This document shows positions 18,701 through 26,811 of a stretch of 64,000 bases of DNA, piece by piece. A program made the translations under genes and the position numbers. Position 1 is the first letter of the stretch. Every line of letters starts with the position of its first letter. The notes beneath the pieces were generated by a model that saw only the letters and a list, made by a program, of their open reading frames with translations, was not told the DNA's origin and ran no database searches. This stretch comes from Candidatus Flexifilum breve (GTDB lineage: Bacteria; Chloroflexota; Anaerolineae; Aggregatilineales; Phototrophicaceae). The stretch is taken from the NCBI GenBank assembly GCA_016717205.1, contig JADKGC010000006.1, positions 124,001-188,000 of the forward strand, given 5' to 3'.

Positions 18701-19552
18701 CTAGCCCTTCACTGCACCCGCCGTCAACCCGGCGACGATGCGCTTTTGGAACACAATGACCAGCACCAACAGCGGCAGGGTGACGAACATGGCCGCCGCC
18801 ATGACTTCGGCAATCGGCTCCTGCCGCATGACCGTGCCGTTGAACTGGGCAATGGCGACTGGAACGGTCTGTGAGGCCGGGGTCGTCAGCGTGAAGGTGA
18901 GCGCATACAGGTACTCATTCCACGCGGAAATGAAGGCGAGCAGCCCGGTCGTCACCAGCGCCGGAGCGGTGAGCGGCAGCATGATCATGTAGAACGTCTG
19001 GAAGCTCGTCGCGCCATCCACCAGCGCGGCCTGCTCAATTTCATCGGGGAGACCCTTGAAGAACGAGGTCAGCACCCACACGGTGAACGGCAGGGTGAAA
19101 ATCGGGTAGGCGAGAATCAGTGACAGCGGCGACCCATACAGGCCGACATCGGTGATGATGGTGAACAAGCCCGACAGGATCGAGATTTGCGGGAACATCG
19201 TCATCGCCAACACGACGTACATCATCGCCGTGCGCCCTTTGAACTCCAGGCGACCGAGCGCATAGGCGGCGAATGCGCCGACGACCAGCGAGAGCAGCAC
19301 CGTCACCCCGGATACCCACGCCGAATTGAACAGCGCCCGCATGAAATTGCCGTTGTTGAGCACACTCTGATAATTGATCGTCGTGAAGCTCTGCGGGAAG
19401 TATGAGGCGGGCTGGAACAGCTCCTGCTCACCTTTGAACGACGAATTGATCGCCCAGTAGAACGGAAACAGGGTGAAGACGAGGATCACCAGAATGATCA
19501 GATAAAAGCCCACGCGGCCTAGAAGCTTGGAGAGATTGTTTTCTGAGGTCAT
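18701..19552 (-). CDS. CUT1 sugar ABC transporter permease (MalG-like), second system
   Basis: A 283-residue permease with six predicted membrane segments and the EAA loop EIEQAALVDGATSFQTFYMI. It overlaps the start of the upstream permease's stop by four bases (19549-19552), so the two are translationally coupled. It pairs with the large MalF-like protein. No ATPase is encoded beside it. Confidence 0.9.
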   Translation of the reverse strand: MTSENNLSKLLGRVGFYLIILVILVFTLFPFYWAINSSFKGEQELFQPASYFPQSFTTINYQSVLNNGNFMRALFNSAWVSGVTVLLSLVVGAFAAYALGRLEFKGRTAMMYVVLAMTMFPQISILSGLFTIITDVGLYGSPLSLILAYPIFTLPFTVWVLTSFFKGLPDEIEQAALVDGATSFQTFYMIMLPLTAPALVTTGLLAFISAWNEYLYALTFTLTTPASQTVPVAIAQFNGTVMRQEPIAEVMAAAMFVTLPLLVLVIVFQKRIVAGLTAGAVKG

Positions 19553-21093
19553 TGGGCTTCAATCCTCACGCTGCGAATGTACAGGAAGGTGAAGACGGAG
19601 ATCAGCACAAAGATGATCACCGAAACCGACGAGGCATAGCCCGCCTGTTGTTCCTGAATCAGGACTTCATAGTTGTAAGTCGCCATTGACAGGCGCTGAC
19701 GACCGAGCAGCACATTGAACACGTCGAAGACGCGCAGTGCGTCGAGTGTACGGAAGATGAGCGCAATGCCGATCACCGGGCGGAGAAGTGGAAGGGTGAT
19801 AGAGGTGAACTGGCGCCAGCGCGCCGCGCCATCGACGGAGGCCGCTTCGTAGAGGTCAGCGGGGATGAGCTGCAAGCCCGCGAGCAGCAGCAGCGCCATA
19901 AACGGGGTCGTCTTCCACACATCGACCATCACAATGGCGTTCAACTGCAAGCTGCTGTTGGTCAGCCATGACTGTGACTGCGGAATTGCGCCGAGATCTA
20001 GCAAGATTTTGTTGATGATACCCGACTGGTTGTCGCGGAACATCAATTCCCATAACCGGGCAGAGATCACCGTCGGAATCGCCCACGGGACGAGCATCAC
20101 GGCGCGCATCAGGCCGCGGCCCTTGAAGTTGGAATTGACCACCATCGCGATGAACAGACCCAACACAAGTTCCAGTGTGACGGAGATGACCGTGAAATAG
20201 AGCGTGTTGCCGATGCCGGTGAGAAACTCACTGTCCGTGCCGCTGAGTGCCAGCGAGCGGTCGCCGCCAATGGGGATATTGGCAAATGGCCGGTAACCCG
20301 CTTGCAGCAGGTCACGCGCGATCAATTCCCAGCGGATGTTACCGTCGGCGTCGAGCACACATGTACCGTCATCGGCGCGGCGGCATTCGACCGTGTCGAT
20401 GCGGAAACTCAGGAGCTGCGTATAGTTTTGCAGCCCGACAAAACTTACTGGATCAGAACTGCCGAAACGCTTGTCGGTCAGACTGGTGATGAACGTTTTT
20501 TCCAGCGGGCGCGCGGCGACAATAATCAGGATGGCGATGGTCGGAATGAGCAGATTCCACGCCATACGCGCATTGCGGCTGGTGAGGGTTTGATTGCGAT
20601 TGATGAGCATGGAGTTTTGCGACATCCACCAGCTCGCCGCGCCCGTAGGCAGGGCCAACAGGAGGGGCACGAGGGCGGCGCTGATTCCGCGCCCATAGTC
20701 TGCGGGCAGTCCGGTCAGATCATTGGCCGCCGACTGCTGGAAGAACAGGAAGATCGCGAGGATGATCGCGCCGACGGTGATCCAGAAAACGATGGTGCCT
20801 GCCCAGCGCACGGCATCGGCGTTCCCGCGCAGCATCTGGATCGCCGTGACGATCAGGAACAAGCTTAGGCCAATCACCAGCAGGGGCAAAATGATGCCGA
20901 CATTGTTGAGCACGGCCAGTACGAGGCTGATTTCGCCGTTCAGCCCAAGCTGAACTTCAGGTATGAGAGCGATGGACTGGACGTAAAACGCCGTCGTCCC
21001 CAGTGCAAGGACCAGCAGAAGAATGGCGATGGCCGTGACGCCGAATCCGTAGCTGGCCGGAAGATCATTAGGTCGTGCAGCTGTCCTAATCAC
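19549..21093 (-). CDS. CUT1 sugar ABC transporter permease (MalF-like) with long N-terminal membrane extension
   Basis: A 514-residue protein, about 200 longer than usual MalF-type permeases. Residues 1-185 or so add about four hydrophobic segments. The permease core with its own periplasmic insert (about residues 200-290, with a Cys pair in ECRRADDGTC) follows. The EAA loop is YEAASVDGAARWRQFTSITL. It starts with GTG, with a GGGGG stretch about 12 bases upstream. E. coli MalF also has extra helices and a periplasmic loop, but the extension here is larger and placed differently. It lies after a terminator hairpin that follows the binding-protein gene. Confidence 0.88.
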   Translation of the reverse strand: MIRTAARPNDLPASYGFGVTAIAILLLVLALGTTAFYVQSIALIPEVQLGLNGEISLVLAVLNNVGIILPLLVIGLSLFLIVTAIQMLRGNADAVRWAGTIVFWITVGAIILAIFLFFQQSAANDLTGLPADYGRGISAALVPLLLALPTGAASWWMSQNSMLINRNQTLTSRNARMAWNLLIPTIAILIIVAARPLEKTFITSLTDKRFGSSDPVSFVGLQNYTQLLSFRIDTVECRRADDGTCVLDADGNIRWELIARDLLQAGYRPFANIPIGGDRSLALSGTDSEFLTGIGNTLYFTVISVTLELVLGLFIAMVVNSNFKGRGLMRAVMLVPWAIPTVISARLWELMFRDNQSGIINKILLDLGAIPQSQSWLTNSSLQLNAIVMVDVWKTTPFMALLLLAGLQLIPADLYEAASVDGAARWRQFTSITLPLLRPVIGIALIFRTLDALRVFDVFNVLLGRQRLSMATYNYEVLIQEQQAGYASSVSVIIFVLISVFTFLYIRSVRIEAQ

Positions 21094-21116
21094 CGCTATT
21101 TTTAACCCCCAAACAA

Positions 21117-21163
21117 TTAAAAAAAGGGAGGTAGCCTCCCGGAAACGGTGAGACTACCTCCCT
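21117..21163 (-). terminator. Intrinsic terminator/attenuator after second sugar-binding protein
   Basis: On the minus strand AGGGAGGTAG pairs perfectly with CTACCTCCCT and is followed by a run of seven T. It lies between the binding-protein stop and the MalF-like start, so most transcripts should end here and only some read into the permeases. Confidence 0.85.
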
Positions 21164-21173
21164 CTAAACTTTA

Positions 21174-22469
21174 TTACTGGCCGAGGATCGTTTGCAGATC
21201 GAGTTCCAGCAGTTCCATCGCGGTCGCGCCATCCTGTTCACCCGTGAGGACGCTGTGAACGGCGGTGAAGAACGCGGTCGAGACTTCGTTGTAGCGGGCA
21301 GCGGTCACCGTCGAGGGACGGGTCACCGTGTTAGAGAGCACCGGGAACAGGTCGGCGAAGAAGGGATTCGCTTCGAGCAGTTCCGCATCGCTGTACAGCG
21401 ACATCGCGGTCGGCAGGTACGATTCCAGCGCGCGATATTTCTGGACGGTCGGGCTGGCGAAGTAGATCGCCACGGCGGCGGCCGCTTCCGGATTTTCCGC
21501 ATAGCGGGAGACACCCAACTGCCAACCACCCTGAGTCGCGGCGCTCAGGCCAGCGGCACCCTGCGGCAGCAGCGCGACGCCAAAGTTGCCGGCGACGGCG
21601 CTGTCTTCACCGTTGCTCAGCGCGTAGGCATACGGCCAGTTGCGCATGAACGCGGCGTTGCCCGTCTGCCACGTGGCACGAGCATCTTCTTCTTGATACG
21701 CGGTCACGCCTTCGGGGCTGATCGTGCCAACCCACGTCGCGGCGCGGTCGAGCGCGGCGGCCACGGCAGGATCATTGACCGTGATTTCGCCTTCGGGGCT
21801 GATGACGGTGCTGCCAGCTTCCGAGTAAATCCATTCGAGCGCATCGCAAGTCAGACCTTCGTAGGCGTTGCCCTGCCACACGTAACCCCAGAATTCACTG
21901 TTGCCCTTGGCGCGTTCGCCATCCTGAATGGTCTGCGCGGCCACGGCGAGTTCTTCCCACGTGGTCGGCACGGCGACGCCGTATTCTTCGAGCAGGTCAG
22001 TGCGGTAGTACAGCATCGGCGCATCGTTGAACCACGGGATACCCGTCAGGCTGCCGTCAACGGTGTTGTTGGCGACGATGGCGGGGAAGTAGTCCGCGAG
22101 CGCTTCTTCGCTGATATAGTCGTACATATTGAGCATGTGCTCGGCGAGGATACCCGGCCAAATGACGTCGAACTGGAAGACGTCGATTTCCGAGCTCTGC
22201 GCTTCAAACTGCTGGAGGTAGAAACCGAGAATGTCGGTGGCCGACGAGGGGAGGGGGCGAATTTCGACGGTGATGTTCGGGCACGCCGCCATGAATTCGT
22301 CCGCGGAACGCTGCGCGAGGTCGACTTCGATCCCGACCGAACCGGTCGAGACGATGACCGTCGCTTCTTCGTCGGTGATGCAATCAATGGCTGGCGCATC
22401 CTGCGCGGCGACCGGCAGCACGCCAGCGACGAGCACCAGCAACAGTAGAACTAAAAATGCTTTCCTCAT
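21174..22469 (-). CDS. CUT1 extracellular sugar-binding protein, second system
   Basis: A 431-residue secreted solute-binding protein. The start is the ATG at 22469, with AAAGGT upstream and a signal peptide cut near PVAA/QDAP. The mature part has the usual two-lobed MalE-like pattern, including NAAFMRNWPYAYAL and the GGWQLGVSRYAENPEAAAA hinge segment typical of trehalose/maltose- or multiple-sugar-type CUT1 receptors. An operator-like site of the first LacI regulator's type lies upstream at 22613-22635, linking this transporter to the arabinose island. The sugar itself is unknown. Confidence 0.9.
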   Translation of the reverse strand: MRKAFLVLLLLVLVAGVLPVAAQDAPAIDCITDEEATVIVSTGSVGIEVDLAQRSADEFMAACPNITVEIRPLPSSATDILGFYLQQFEAQSSEIDVFQFDVIWPGILAEHMLNMYDYISEEALADYFPAIVANNTVDGSLTGIPWFNDAPMLYYRTDLLEEYGVAVPTTWEELAVAAQTIQDGERAKGNSEFWGYVWQGNAYEGLTCDALEWIYSEAGSTVISPEGEITVNDPAVAAALDRAATWVGTISPEGVTAYQEEDARATWQTGNAAFMRNWPYAYALSNGEDSAVAGNFGVALLPQGAAGLSAATQGGWQLGVSRYAENPEAAAAVAIYFASPTVQKYRALESYLPTAMSLYSDAELLEANPFFADLFPVLSNTVTRPSTVTAARYNEVSTAFFTAVHSVLTGEQDGATAMELLELDLQTILGQ

Positions 22470-22500
22470 TTTGGACCTTTCACAATATTTGGGCACTGAT

Positions 22501-22524
22501 TGAACACGCAAAGAGCCGTGTTCA
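22501..22524. promoter_or_regulatory. Inverted repeat in the 5' region of the second ABC operon
   Basis: TGAACACG and CGTGTTCA form a perfect 8-bp inverted repeat with an 8-base spacer, between the predicted -10 box and the binding-protein start. It could be an operator or an mRNA hairpin. Confidence 0.5.
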
Positions 22525-22529
22525 GAATC

Positions 22530-22558
22530 AGTATGTCATGCAACTGCAACATTTGCAA
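22530..22558 (-). promoter_or_regulatory. Probable promoter of the second ABC operon
   Basis: On the minus strand TTGCAA (22558-22553) and CATACT (22535-22530) are 17 bases apart; each matches consensus at four of six positions. Moderate support only. Confidence 0.4.
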
Positions 22559-22612
22559 AAAATTAAGGTAAAAATTCTTCCCTCAGTACCCCGTATAACC
22601 CTATTTAAACGA

Positions 22613-22635
22613 TGAATACGAATGCATAGATATTC
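22613..22635. promoter_or_regulatory. Operator-like site related to the arabinose operators
   Basis: TGAATACGAATGCAT followed by AGATATTC shares TGAATACGAAT with the sites at 4862-4883 and 6192-6218 and ends in an inverted TATTC. It lies between the divergent binding-protein and peptidase genes, upstream of the probable promoter. It suggests that the LacI protein at 5070 also controls this transporter. Confidence 0.5.
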
Positions 22636-22777
22636 CCAGAATCCGGCTACCCTTAATGCTGCGCTTGTTGCGAATGACGCAACAATTTTGCGTGGCTGGC
22701 CGGTGTTTCCCCTAACGCTGATTTGTGCTACCTTAGGCTCGGTTGAGTTTCGTTATTCCATCGCAAAGGACATTGCC

Positions 22778-23878
22778 ATGCCAATTCGCGCGCGTGATTT
22801 GCAGATACCATTTCGTGGCCAGCCCGGCGCGCACAACGCCATCACCGATGTGGCGGGTGTATCCGTAGGGCACACAACGCTCATCAGCGGGGATGGGGCG
22901 CTGGTCGTTGGGCAGGGACCAGTGCGCACGGGCGTTACCGTAATCCGCCCCCGAGGCCAGCAGGACGAACCCGTGTTCGCCGCTTGGTATAGTCTGAACG
23001 GCAACGGGGAAATGACCGGCACGACGTGGATCGAGGAATCCGGGTTCCTCGAAGGGCCAATCGGCCTGACCAATACCCACAGCGTCGGCACCGTGCGTGA
23101 TGCGATCATTGCGTGGCAGATCGCGCGCGATCCCAGCAAAGGTGATATGGCCTACTGGAGCCTGCCCATCGTCGCGGAGACGTATGACGGTATGCTCAAC
23201 GACATCAACGGCTTTCATGTCAAGGCGGAGCATGTGGTCAGCGCACTGGAAAGCGCGGCGAGCGGCGCGGTCGCGGAAGGCGCGGTCGGCGGCGGTACCG
23301 GGATGATCTGCCACCAGTTCAAAGGCGGGATTGGGACGTCGTCGCGGTTGGTGCATACCGACCACGGCGACTATACGCTCGGCATCCTCGTGCAGGCGAA
23401 CTATGGGCGGCGCGATCATCTCACGATTGCGGGCGTTCCGGTCGGGCGGCATCTGCCGGATGTGCCACTGCCCAAGCACGCGGGATCGCTGCCACCCGGC
23501 TCCGGTTCGATCATCATCGTGCTGGCGACCGACGCGCCGCTGCTGCCGCATCAGCTCAAGCGGCTCACGCGGCGCATCCCCATGGGGTTGGCGCTCCTCG
23601 GCGGGATTGCGGGACACACGTCCGGTGATATCTTCGTCGCGTTCTCGACGGCGAACCCGGAAGCGGCGCGTGGGCGCGGGGTGACTCAGCTCGCCATGCT
23701 GCCCAACGACGTGATGAATCCGCTGTTCGAAGCGACCATTGAAGCGACCGAGGAAGCGATTGTGAACGCGTTAGTCGCCGCACCGACGATGGTCGGCATC
23801 AATGGGTACACTGTCCCGGCGCTGCCCCATGAACAGGTGCGAGATGTCCTGCGACAATATGGACGTTTGGCAGAATGA
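22778..23878 (+). CDS. P1 family peptidase (DmpA/BapA-like aminopeptidase)
   Basis: A 366-residue N-terminal-nucleophile hydrolase. The ATG at 22778 is preceded by AAAGGA; the frame extends upstream to 22622 but that part is not conserved-looking. Motifs: GAHNAITDVAGVSVGHTT, NTHSVGTVRDAI, GGGTGMICHQFKGGIGTSSR and GSIIIVLATDAPLLPHQLKR. In DmpA/BapA the chain cuts itself before a Ser that begins the small subunit; the Ser of GSIIIVLATDAPL is the probable site. Members remove N-terminal residues from peptides or beta-peptides. It is divergent from the second ABC operon, with no clear functional link. Confidence 0.88.
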   Translation: MPIRARDLQIPFRGQPGAHNAITDVAGVSVGHTTLISGDGALVVGQGPVRTGVTVIRPRGQQDEPVFAAWYSLNGNGEMTGTTWIEESGFLEGPIGLTNTHSVGTVRDAIIAWQIARDPSKGDMAYWSLPIVAETYDGMLNDINGFHVKAEHVVSALESAASGAVAEGAVGGGTGMICHQFKGGIGTSSRLVHTDHGDYTLGILVQANYGRRDHLTIAGVPVGRHLPDVPLPKHAGSLPPGSGSIIIVLATDAPLLPHQLKRLTRRIPMGLALLGGIAGHTSGDIFVAFSTANPEAARGRGVTQLAMLPNDVMNPLFEATIEATEEAIVNALVAAPTMVGINGYTVPALPHEQVRDVLRQYGRLAE

Positions 23879-23975
23879 CAGCGGGAGCAGATTGAGATAC
23901 GCTAAATGACGTATAGTAGATGAGTGGCGGATGAGTGATACTCAGTTGCCGCTGTGCGTACGTGAGTAGAATATC

Positions 23976-24593
23976 ATGACTCGGTTGCTCCTCGTAGAAG
24001 ACCATGTGCTGGTGAGACAGAGTATTCGTGCTTTCCTGGAAGGCGCGAATTTTGAAGTTGTGGGCGAAGCCAGCAGCGGCGCTGAAGCGGTCCAACTCGC
24101 GACCGATTTGCAGCCGGATCTCATCATAATGGATGTGCACCTGCCTGAAATGAGCGGAATTGAAGCGACGCGCCGCATTCGCCGGGCGCTGCCGGATGTC
24201 CGGGTCGTCGCTCTCACAGCTTATAACGAGAAAGCCTATCAACGGGCGTTCAGTGAGGCGGGCGCGGACGGATTTGTCCTCAAAACGTCCGAATTTTCCG
24301 AGCTGCTCAAGGTGATCCAAACGGTGATCGCGGCGCCGCGCGACGGGGCGATGACCGTGCCGCAGCCCGAATCGGCCTCCCCGCTGACTGAGCGCGAACT
24401 TGAAGTGCTAGTGTGCGCGGCGCGTGGTTGGACGAATAAGCAAATCGGCGTGCACCTGAACATATCAGATCGCACCGTGCAAGTGCATTTGCAGGCGATC
24501 TATCAAAAACTCGATGTGACCAACCGCACCGAAATGGTGCTGCGCGCGCTGACCCTAGGCATCATCCATCAGAATGACGAGGTAATCGAATGA
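23976..24593 (+). CDS. NarL/FixJ family response regulator
   Basis: 205 residues. The receiver domain (1-120) has the phospho-acceptor Asp53 in LIIMDVHLPEMSG and the switch Thr and Lys in VVALTAYNEK and GFVLKTSE. A LuxR-type helix-turn-helix follows (about 138-200, PLTERELEVLVCAARGWTNK). Its stop overlaps the start of the kinase by four bases, so the pair is co-translated. The target genes are unknown. Confidence 0.92.
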   Translation: MTRLLLVEDHVLVRQSIRAFLEGANFEVVGEASSGAEAVQLATDLQPDLIIMDVHLPEMSGIEATRRIRRALPDVRVVALTAYNEKAYQRAFSEAGADGFVLKTSEFSELLKVIQTVIAAPRDGAMTVPQPESASPLTERELEVLVCAARGWTNKQIGVHLNISDRTVQVHLQAIYQKLDVTNRTEMVLRALTLGIIHQNDEVIE

Positions 24594-25501
24594 GCGAAGC
24601 CCTGATGCATCTCGGACACATTATTCAGTTCGACGGCCTGCTGCATTGGTGTGTGCTGCTGGCGCTCTTTGGTTTCATCATCAGCATGGCGTGGATCGTC
24701 TGGCGCATTGTGCTGCCGCTGCGCCGCTTGGCAAAACAGGCGAACGGGATCATGCAGGGCAACATTCCGGCCTTTGATGAGCCGAGCAGCGGTATGCGCG
24801 AAGTTGAACAGCTTCGCCGTTCGCTCCAGTACATGGCCGAGCAGATCAGGCTGGCGCAGGCGCGCGAGGTCGCGTTCCGCAACGCGCTGACGGAGAGTCA
24901 GGAACACGAGCGGATGCGGATCGCCCGGGAAATCCACGACGACACGATTCAGTCGCTGGTGTTTGTCGCGCACACTTTGGAACGCGCGGCGCAGCCCGCG
25001 CAGGTCAGCGCTGCGGCGCAGCATCTTGAGACGGCGCGTCAACAGGTGATTCGCACTGTCGATAACCTCCGCCAGCTCATCGCCGATTTGCGCCCAACTG
25101 TGTTGGATGAATTGGGGTTAGCCGTCGCGATTGAAAATCTCTGCGAAGTGCATCCCGCCATCGATTTCGAAGTAGTCGGCGAGCGCTATGAGCTGGATCA
25201 TGATCAGGAATTGGCCGTGTTCCGCGCTGCTCAGGAAGCGATCTACAATGCACAGCGCCACGCGCATGCCAAGCAGATCAAGGCGACGCTGACGTATGCC
25301 CCTCGTTCGGTCACGTTTGAGGTGTGGGATGATGGCCAGGGCTTCCGCATTCCGCAGCAGTTAGGCGAATTCGCCGCGCGCGGCCATTATGGTCTGCTTG
25401 GTATTCGCGAACGGATGCTGCATCTGGGCGGCCAGTTGAGCTTAATCAGCGAGTTGGCGGTCGGTACACAGCTCACGGTGACCATCCCCGCACATCATTG
25501 A
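24590..25501 (+). CDS. NarL-type sensor histidine kinase (HisKA_3)
   Basis: 303 residues. One transmembrane helix (about 20-42) is followed by a HAMP-like linker, the dimerisation/phospho-acceptor motif EHERMRIAREIHDDTIQSL (His116) and a HATPase domain with N-box EAIYNAQRHAHA and G-box DDGQGF plus GLLGIRERM. There is no sizeable extracellular sensor, so the signal may be membrane-based or come from another protein. It is the cognate kinase of the response regulator just upstream. Confidence 0.92.
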   Translation: MSEALMHLGHIIQFDGLLHWCVLLALFGFIISMAWIVWRIVLPLRRLAKQANGIMQGNIPAFDEPSSGMREVEQLRRSLQYMAEQIRLAQAREVAFRNALTESQEHERMRIAREIHDDTIQSLVFVAHTLERAAQPAQVSAAAQHLETARQQVIRTVDNLRQLIADLRPTVLDELGLAVAIENLCEVHPAIDFEVVGERYELDHDQELAVFRAAQEAIYNAQRHAHAKQIKATLTYAPRSVTFEVWDDGQGFRIPQQLGEFAARGHYGLLGIRERMLHLGGQLSLISELAVGTQLTVTIPAHH

Positions 25502-25527
25502 AGCGGGTTGGCTGAACGATCAGACTT

Positions 25528-25551
25528 ACGGGCGCATCTAGGTGCGCCCGT
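25528..25551. terminator. Hairpin between convergent kinase and TSUP genes
   Basis: ACGGGCGCA pairs perfectly with TGCGCCCGT around a 6-base loop. No strong T run follows on either strand, so it is a weak bidirectional terminator candidate. Confidence 0.5.
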
Positions 25552-25574
25552 GTGATTCCAGCCGCAAGCGAATG

Positions 25575-26330
25575 TCAAATGACCTTGGGGAGGTTGTCGG
25601 CGAGGAGCAGCAGCGCCAACACGACGACAAACAGCGCAAACAGCCGCCGCAGCAGACCCGCATTCAGGCGCTGACCGAGGCGCGCGCCCGTCAGTGTGCC
25701 GACGACGCCCGCCGTCACAAACACGACGATCAGCGATAAATCGAGCGAGAGGTCGCTGGCGTGGCCGAGAAACCCGGCGGCACTGTTCATGGCGATCACC
25801 ACGAGCGATGTGCCGACCGCGTGGTGCATGGGCAGGCCAACCAGCATCACCAGCGCGGGTACGATCAGAAAACCGCCGCCCACGCCGAGAATGCCGGTCA
25901 GCAGGCCGACACCCGCGCCACCAAGCAGCACTTTCCAGATGGTCGGATCCCGCTGGTCCTGCGTGTCATCCCGCGCGGATTTGCGCGTGATCAGTAAGCC
26001 ACCAATGAGCAGCATGAGCAAGGCGAAGGCGACCATCAGGAGTTCTGGCGGAAACTGCTTGGAGAAACCCGCTGCGAAATACGCGGCGATCATCCCCGAG
26101 CCGCCGAAAATCAGCGCGACATGCCAGTTGAGCGTCCCTTGTGAGCGATGAAACAACGCGCCGAGCATGCTGTTTGCGCCAACGATGGCCAGCGAGGTGG
26201 TGACGGCCATCTGCGGCGTTTGCCCGATCAGGTACACGAGGGCGGGCACGGTCAGAATGGAACCGCCGCCGCCGAGCAAACTGAGCGACAGACCGATCAC
26301 AAAGCCGAGTACCGCCTCTAGTCCAAGCAT
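25575..26330 (-). CDS. TSUP (TauE/SafE) family sulfite/sulfonate-type membrane exporter
   Basis: 251 residues and about eight membrane helices in two inverted halves, each with the glycine-rich family signature: GLSLSLLGGGGSILTVPALV near the start and GLLTGILGVGGGFLIVPALV in the middle. TSUP proteins move sulfite, sulfonates or similar organic anions. It is the second gene after a rhodanese, a common pairing for sulfur handling, so a sulfur anion is the likely cargo. Confidence 0.9.
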   Translation of the reverse strand: MLGLEAVLGFVIGLSLSLLGGGGSILTVPALVYLIGQTPQMAVTTSLAIVGANSMLGALFHRSQGTLNWHVALIFGGSGMIAAYFAAGFSKQFPPELLMVAFALLMLLIGGLLITRKSARDDTQDQRDPTIWKVLLGGAGVGLLTGILGVGGGFLIVPALVMLVGLPMHHAVGTSLVVIAMNSAAGFLGHASDLSLDLSLIVVFVTAGVVGTLTGARLGQRLNAGLLRRLFALFVVVLALLLLADNLPKVI

Positions 26331-26336
26331 CGACGC

Positions 26337-26708
26337 TTACTTCCCGCGCTTGACGGGAAGCCCGCCATCTGCCAGCCCATCATGCCGCCGCGCAAGTTGA
26401 TCGTGGTGTAACCCGCGCGCGCCAGCAGGTTCGCCGCGGAGCTGCTGCGCGAGCCGGAAGCGCAGATACAGAGGAATCGGTTTGTCTTTGGGGAGTTGAT
26501 CCATTTGCTGCTGCAGGGAGCCAAGCGGAATCAGCTTGGCTCCGTTGATGTGCCCACCCGTATATTCGCTGGGTTCGCGCACATCGAGGATAAACGGGCG
26601 GTCGTCGCCCTCAAGGAGCGCTTTGGCCTGCGCGGCCGTCATCACGGACGGACGATTGGTCTGGCCGTCATCACTCTGCCCGCCGAAGATTGATCTGAAG
26701 ATATTCAT
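26337..26708 (-). CDS. Rhodanese-like sulfurtransferase (frameshifted through the active site)
   Basis: About 123 residues. The N-terminal half is normal (FILDVREPSEYTGGHINGAKLIP). In the first frame the active-site loop is lost after KPIPLY; in the next frame it reads CASGSRSSSAANLLARAG, with the catalytic Cys, then INLRGGMMGWQMAGF. Skipping one C near 26462 restores it. The second frame could end at 26318, overlapping the TSUP start, or a missing base near 26353 would return to the first frame with the natural-looking end GFPVKRGK at 26337. The intact protein would transfer sulfane sulfur to an acceptor and is probably co-transcribed with the TSUP gene. Confidence 0.82.
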   Translation of the reverse strand: MNIFRSIFGGQSDDGQTNRPSVMTAAQAKALLEGDDRPFILDVREPSEYTGGHINGAKLIPLGSLQQQMDQLPKDKPIPLYLRFRLAQQLRGEPAGARGLHHDQLARRHDGLADGGLPVKRGK

Positions 26709-26811
26709 GGATACCTGTGTCTCTGCGTGTAAGTTTGACGCTTACTATAGCAGGGACACAGGCGGGAAGATCTCCCGAATCGCTTATAGATGCGATTAGT
26801 GGGCGCTTATA

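Noticed and set aside
18171..18704. Open frame with Gly/Pro-rich C-terminus across the poly-G block
   Set aside because: It is in the wrong frame of the esterase and its end is produced by the artefact.
21192..22448. A 418-codon plus-strand open frame opposite the second binding protein
   Set aside because: Same reasons: antisense to a convincing gene, Arg-rich composition, no recognisable domain.
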